This document shows, piece by piece, positions 7,576 through 10,677 of a stretch of 10,677 nt of DNA. Numbering within the stretch: the stretch's first letter is position 1; every line of letters starts with the position of its first letter. Origin of the DNA: CAYMFD01 sp964389475. GTDB taxonomy: Bacteria > Bacteroidota > Bacteroidia > Chitinophagales > Saprospiraceae. The notes beneath the pieces are model-generated. The model was not told the origin of the DNA and did no database searches. It worked only from the letters and a program-made list of their open reading frames with translations. The stretch is taken from positions 1-10,677 of the forward strand of contig CAYMFD010000116.1 of assembly GCA_964389475.1 (NCBI GenBank), in the 5' to 3' direction. Made by a program: the position numbers and the translations under genes.

Positions 7576-8008
7576 GATGTCTGGTGGGCCAGGAGATCCA
7601 CCAACAGAGGAGCAAATACTCAATGCGAAGCTAAAGCTCACGCGTGCCTTGCAGAGAGGTGAAATTTCCCATGATCAATACTGGCTAATGGACGAAGTTT
7701 TGGAGCACCGAATTAGTGGTAATAATTGGTTATGGATACTAAAGCAATCAGTAGTCAATAATAGATGGGAGCTCGCTGCCACATTTATTCCTATTGGGAG
7801 AGTAGTTAAACCATTTAAATCCATCTCAAAGAAGTACTTAGCTAAGAATGGTATTAAGGATATTCATGCTTTCAAAGAATTCCACCTAGGTACAAATAGA
7901 GGCTTACGATACTTTGATGTTGTAAAAGCCACTGGTACTGGAGAGCTCTTTATCATTCGAAAGGAAACCCAACAAATAATCATTGAAACTGGTAAAATCA
8001 TAAAATGA
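7235..8008 (+). CDS. Orphan RHS C-terminus with toxin tip 3
   Basis: This is a 257-residue frame consisting of pretoxin repeat (1-114), a spacer and a short toxin tip. The ATG at 7235 falls within core sequence that is an ordinary internal Met in the main gene, so it need not be a real start. The spacer (about 121-200: DPPTEEQILN..., then a hydrophobic stretch WELAATFIPIGRVV) resembles the spacer of tip 1. The tip proper is about the last 60 residues, with IHAFKEFHLG, YFDVV and the segment GTGELFIIRKETQQIIIETG. This strand pattern with TGE recalls small polymorphic-toxin domains of type-33 style, but I cannot confirm a family. It lacks the N-terminal shell, so export on its own is unlikely. 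Its stop overlaps the next gene by ATGA. Confidence 0.75.
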   Translation: MWGAIGGVASFGIGSAFGPTGSFLNEVGRAAAHGTSSGLQSHIQGGSFGNGFLAGSISSGLSSGATAANFGDAAMIGVGALGGGVGSSIGGGSFLGGFSQGLAVGAFNHAMHKSMSGGPGDPPTEEQILNAKLKLTRALQRGEISHDQYWLMDEVLEHRISGNNWLWILKQSVVNNRWELAATFIPIGRVVKPFKSISKKYLAKNGIKDIHAFKEFHLGTNRGLRYFDVVKATGTGELFIIRKETQQIIIETGKIIK

Positions 8009-8421
8009 GTTTAGTTGAATCTCAGTCAGTAATAAAACTGACTTTCAGTAGTAGCAAAGTAATTGATATTTCGAAGTATGTAAGGTTTGTAGGTAAGCAG
8101 CCTGATATTAGTTATCAAAAAGGCCAGCAATATCTGGATTGGGGTATAGCTAAATGCAGTCTTACGGAGTTTAACTACTTTCCTGAGGATATATTTGAGG
8201 GTCAAGATCGAGCTTTGTTAGATCTTATAGATTTTTTGATTTCCATGAGACCAGCTCTTGAGTCTATAGACGATAGAGGTATAGATGTTCGCATTGGCAT
8301 CTACATAAACAAGTCAGAAAATGACGATGTCGGTTGTGACCTATCCATCAGCACAATGCAAAAAATGTCAAGTATCAAAGTCAGCTTTCGAACCTATGTT
8401 TCTAATAACGAGATCGTATGA
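8005..8421 (+). CDS. Putative immunity protein to toxin tip 3 (DUF4279-like pattern)
   Basis: This 138-residue soluble protein overlaps the toxin stop by ATGA, the coupling typical of toxin-immunity pairs. The layout is beta strand (IKLTFSSSKVID), a GKQPDISYQKGQQYLDWGIA segment, a helix (RALLDLIDFLISMRPALESI), then two strands (DVRIGIYIN and CDLSISTMQKMSS) and a final strand (IKVSFRTYV). A P-x(n)-KG-x(n)-W-x-I stretch followed by an amphipathic helix and a strand-helix-strand end is the pattern I associate with DUF4279, a family often found next to polymorphic toxins. That assignment is by eye. It has no signal or membrane segment, so tip 3 probably acts in the cytosol. Confidence 0.7.
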   Translation: MSLVESQSVIKLTFSSSKVIDISKYVRFVGKQPDISYQKGQQYLDWGIAKCSLTEFNYFPEDIFEGQDRALLDLIDFLISMRPALESIDDRGIDVRIGIYINKSENDDVGCDLSISTMQKMSSIKVSFRTYVSNNEIV

Positions 8422-8500
8422 CCTGTGCCATGTTTACAGCAAGTGAAGGGTGAGGATGACAATTTTATGCACCGGAACCGACAGGGCAACGTGGTAGTAA

Positions 8501-8779
8501 TGCAAAATAAAGCATATAATAGTAGTAGCGATAATGTGTGTCGTTATAGTTGCAGTTAAGACAGCTCGGGATGATCAGACCATTCAAGAGGCATGAAATA
8601 GTAAGCTGGAGATAACGAGGCTGAATGACAGTTTAGACCCAATAGCTATAGAGAATGGTGATGGTAAGATCTTACAGTGGGATAGTATGCATGGAGAGGT
8701 AGAAGTACATGATAGGAGAGGACGAAATCATAGAGGTGGATATGATTACAAAACGGGGAGTGGATTTCGAAAGCTGTGA
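8501..8779 (+). pseudogene. Decayed colicin-E3/cloacin-type rRNase toxin tip
   Basis: One frame is open 8501-8593, hits TGA at 8594, and resumes to TGA at 8777. The stop lies in a spacer (RDDQTIQEA-stop-NSKLEITRLND) that recalls the spacers of tips 1 and 3. Next comes GKILQWDSMHGEVEVHDRRG and then RGGYDYKTG. These match the colicin E3 catalytic domain (known as YEWDSQHGELE...SFDPKTG), which cuts 16S rRNA in the A site. The E3 catalytic trio is kept: Asp at 8681, His at 8690, Glu at 8702. The expected C-terminal basic tail appears in another frame (SKAVKGRIASG from 8767, open to 8904), implying a further indel near 8767. No pretoxin repeat is attached. The domain is recognised with good confidence; the copy as it stands is broken. 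Confidence 0.72.
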
Positions 8780-8912
8780 AAGGGAGGATTGCATCTGGAT
8801 TCAGATTCGCTAATCCAATAAAATTCCCTATTTATATTCAAGGTTTTGAAGACTTTCTAAGAGCAAGTATGGGTGAGAGTATGTCGGGATCTCTTCAGGG
8901 ATAATGTAAAAT

Positions 8913-8919
8913 AAAGGAG
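8913..8919 (+). promoter_or_regulatory. Shine-Dalgarno-like site AAAGGAG for the gene at 8925
   Basis: AAAGGAG lies 5 nt before the ATG at 8925. It favours that ATG over the in-frame GTG at 8919, which overlaps the site. Confidence 0.5.
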
Positions 8920-8924
8920 TGATT

Positions 8925-9458
8925 ATGCTACTAGTTGAATTAGAGTTTCAAAAGAAAGGCTTTGCTTATGAGGAGGGATTTAATACCATTTTGCCTGGGA
9001 GCCAAGCTCGAGAGATCATTTTGTTTATGAAGAAGATAGGGTTTTGGTATCCCGGTTCAGTTGCTTCAGACGGGGTGGAATTGCTGCCTCAGCATATCGA
9101 TTTCATTGATGCTAACATTGTGGGAATGCCATATCTAGCTGATGGCACTTTCACTCCCTTACTAGGCTTTGCTAAAATTGATAATACTGATTCCCCCATG
9201 TTTTTTGCCTTAACTGTGTATGCAGGATCTACCTTAGTTTGTGTTTATAAATTACCAGATAGACTAATTAGTTTTTACAAGTTAGAATACACTGACTTTG
9301 TCCGTAAAAGCATTGATATAAGGGCCTTTAAGGCTACTGTAGAAGCACTTAACTGTCTGCCTTTTTCATTTCCAGAAATAATGCAATTAGACTATAGCAT
9401 TAGTTTACTGCCTCTCGACGATTACTTGGTGGAAGATTCTTTTGCACTAGGGGTCTAG
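8925..9458 (+). CDS. Putative immunity protein downstream of the E3-like toxin remnant
   Basis: This intact 177-residue protein begins MLLVELEFQKKGFAYEEG and is soluble, without a signal peptide or membrane helix. A GTG two codons upstream (8919) is a possible alternative start. It follows the decayed E3-type RNase tip directly, so it is the best candidate for that toxin's immunity. It does not resemble the classical E3/cloacin immunity protein, which is about 85 residues and acidic; this one is twice as long. Features include SQAREIILFMKKIGFWYPGS (about 26-45) and several hydrophobic strands (MFFALTVYAGSTLVCVYKLP at about 91-110). I do not recognise the family. Its survival next to a broken toxin fits selection for protection. 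Confidence 0.62.
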   Translation: MLLVELEFQKKGFAYEEGFNTILPGSQAREIILFMKKIGFWYPGSVASDGVELLPQHIDFIDANIVGMPYLADGTFTPLLGFAKIDNTDSPMFFALTVYAGSTLVCVYKLPDRLISFYKLEYTDFVRKSIDIRAFKATVEALNCLPFSFPEIMQLDYSISLLPLDDYLVEDSFALGV

Positions 9459-9562
9459 ATCTAAGCTACTGTGTGGATCGTGCCTTGCCAACAGCCCTAG
9501 CGGGAAGCATTCAATCGAGGCTAACAATATTGGACATATATTCTGATAACCCAAAATGGTAA
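9458..9562 (+). pseudogene. Short open tail, possible remnant toxin C-terminus
   Basis: One frame is open without a start across this stretch and ends SRLTILDIYSDNPKW-stop, one base before the ATG of the next gene. That spacing is like the toxin-immunity junction of cassette 1. The ending somewhat resembles the open tail in the spacer at 5624-5821 (YLRWIKYNENPDQ-stop). No domain is recognised, and a frame this short could be open by chance. Confidence 0.3.
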
Positions 9563-9563
9563 A

Positions 9564-9917
9564 ATGAAAGTAAAAAATTGGTTTGGTATAGCACTTGTCT
9601 TGTCAGTAATGGTCATTATCAAGTCTATCGAAGATAGTCGGAGCATTGAGCAATATTGGAATAGGCTCGATATTATTCGAAAAGTCGACAAAGGTGTGTT
9701 TCCGATAGTTATTGAGTCGCTTAAATGGTATGAAGGAGTCCTAATTTTGAACGGACAGTACTATTCAATGCAACCATACTGTCAGACATACTCAAAAATT
9801 CTTTGTTTTGATCATTTTGTTCAAGAAGGAGACTGTTTATACTATGAAAAGGCATATGACCTAATAGTGATTGAGCGAGGTCAGAATATCTACAAGTTTG
9901 AAAGATTCAGAGGTTAG
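9564..9917 (+). CDS. Small membrane-anchored protein, putative orphan immunity
   Basis: This 117-residue protein has a single N-terminal hydrophobic segment (about 6-19, FGIALVLSVMVIIK) after Lys2, Lys4 and Asn5. The rest, outside the membrane, is polar (IEDSRSIEQYWNRLDIIRKV, EGVLILNGQYYS, CLYYEKAYDLIVIERG). The topology suggests a cytosolic N-terminus with a periplasmic body, or an uncleaved signal anchor. It lies in the run of immunity-like genes but has no intact toxin before it. A broken relative follows at 9984-10295. The family is unknown; the immunity call is from context. Confidence 0.55.
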   Translation: MKVKNWFGIALVLSVMVIIKSIEDSRSIEQYWNRLDIIRKVDKGVFPIVIESLKWYEGVLILNGQYYSMQPYCQTYSKILCFDHFVQEGDCLYYEKAYDLIVIERGQNIYKFERFRG

Positions 9918-9983
9918 GTTGGGAATATCATAGTCTTTTTTATAAGTCGGTATTAAGTTAATAGCATCACGTTGATTTAAGCC

Positions 9984-10295
9984 ATGAAGAAAGTAATCCT
10001 GTTTTTAGCCGTGATGCTGTTGTACTCATATTGATTGAGAACAGATGAGCGAGACTTAACAGTCTAGATTGTAAGTTATAGTAACAGTGCAGAAGTATTG
10101 GTAGACTCTATTTTTATCGCACAAGTAGCTATCGACCGAGGGTCTATTATTCTAAATAAGTGAATTACCGTGATGGATGGCTATGTTAAACCATTGGGAG
10201 TAGGAGATTTATACGATTTATTAGCTATGATGTTTGATAATGGAGATGTCATCAAATTTGATAGGGATCAAAATCGTGTACTTATAATTGAGTAG
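9984..10295 (+). pseudogene. Broken relative of the preceding membrane-anchored immunity-like gene
   Basis: A 103-codon frame starts MKKVILFLAVMLLYSY, a signal-like segment. It is interrupted in frame by TGA (10032), TAG (10065) and TGA (10161), and ends at TAG (10293). Across the stops the translation tracks the gene at 9564: GSIILNK...YVKP against GVLILNGQYYSMQPY, and FDNGDVIKFDRDQNRVLIIE against FVQEGDCLYYEKAYDLIVIE. After both stop codons the DNA shares TAGGTTGGGA and then GTCTTTT. The two therefore look like an old duplication in which this copy has decayed. Only substitutions are needed to explain the stops. Confidence 0.6.
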
Positions 10296-10535
10296 GTTGG
10301 GAGTCTTTTCCTCTTTTGTGAAATGGTGAGTAGCGCTTACAAGTGATAAGATACGTTGTGGTAGAATTAGTAAGCGAATAGTTAGACGTTTTTGAATTAC
10401 ACATCGATGACTAGCACTGGCCGTCGCTACAATCAAATGATAAGTGTCTTACCTTCGCCAATCTCAGGTGGAGCATAATAGTCGAGAAATCAAACGTTCT
10501 TAGATCGGTTTGCTTCATTCTAAATTTTGAAGAGA

Positions 10536-10677
10536 ATGAAATATATAGCAGTTTCTGCTGGTGTTTTGCTGATAGGAATCATAGTGGGTTTCAGTATGTA
10601 TCAATTAGACAAAAGTAGAGTTGATCCTGTCAAGCAGCAACTTATGTCTTTTTTCACTATCCAATTAGACAGTTGTA
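10536..10677 (+). CDS. Membrane-anchored protein, 5' part only (runs off the window)
   Basis: An ATG at 10536 opens a frame that continues past the window end (47 codons seen). It starts MKYIAVSAGVLLIGIIVGFS, one hydrophobic helix at about 4-20, followed by a polar segment (YQLDKSRVDPVKQQLMSFF). AGAG lies just upstream as a weak ribosome site. Its build matches the two preceding small anchored proteins, so it may be another orphan immunity gene, although no residue-level likeness is clear. The 240 bp before it (10296-10535) hold no gene that I can support. Confidence 0.5.
   Translation, partial: MKYIAVSAGVLLIGIIVGFSMYQLDKSRVDPVKQQLMSFFTIQLDSC

Noticed and set aside
10221..10436. Minus-strand open frame of 71 codons
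   Set aside because: It runs antisense over the end of the decayed immunity-like gene, and its sequence looks random.
1..10677. CRISPR array, tRNA or rRNA genes
   Set aside because: No short regularly spaced repeats, cloverleaf-like sequence or rRNA-like stretch was seen on either strand by eye.

Overview
The window is part of a polymorphic-toxin locus from a member of the Bacteroidota. The evidence for the phylum is the RHS/YD-repeat protein, which has the Bacteroidota arrangement (DHLGNVRV, then YYPHGM, then YNGIERFDD, then GRWMQIDP, SPYASMNNNPISMADPHG). Immunity-like genes are AT-rich next to a more GC-balanced rhs core. All intact genes are on the + strand. No mobile-element gene, RNA gene or CRISPR array was seen.

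Layout. (1) 1-5060 is one long rhs reading frame, damaged in two places: a probable frameshift between 162 and 190, and one in-frame TAA at 2529-2531. Its C-terminal half carries the RHS core, a Gly/Ala-rich pretoxin segment and toxin tip 1, followed by immunity gene 1 (5063-5536). (2) About 5850-6968 is a second cassette: a diverged copy of the pretoxin segment fused to an L,D-transpeptidase-like (DUF2778/Tlde1-like) tip, with a three-helix membrane protein as likely immunity. (3) 7193-8421 is a third cassette. It opens with a 383-bp perfect copy of the main gene's pretoxin DNA, continues into a third tip, and overlaps its immunity gene by ATGA. (4) 8501-9458 is a decayed colicin-E3-type rRNase tip followed by an intact soluble immunity-like gene. 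(5) 9458-10677 holds a short possible toxin tail, a membrane-anchored immunity-like gene, a related gene broken by three stops, and the start of another membrane-anchored gene cut by the window end.

Inferred working model: one expressed rhs gene followed by a store of displaced or silent toxin tips. The repeated pretoxin DNA lets a downstream tip recombine onto the long delivery protein. The immunity genes stay intact longer than their toxins, protecting the cell from siblings that still use those tips. Predicted toxin targets differ: peptidoglycan for cassette 2, 16S rRNA for the E3-like remnant, unknown for cassettes 1 and 3. Immunity topology fits this, being membrane-bound for the wall-acting toxin and soluble for the cytosolic ones. 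Family names were assigned by eye from motifs and were not tested by database search.
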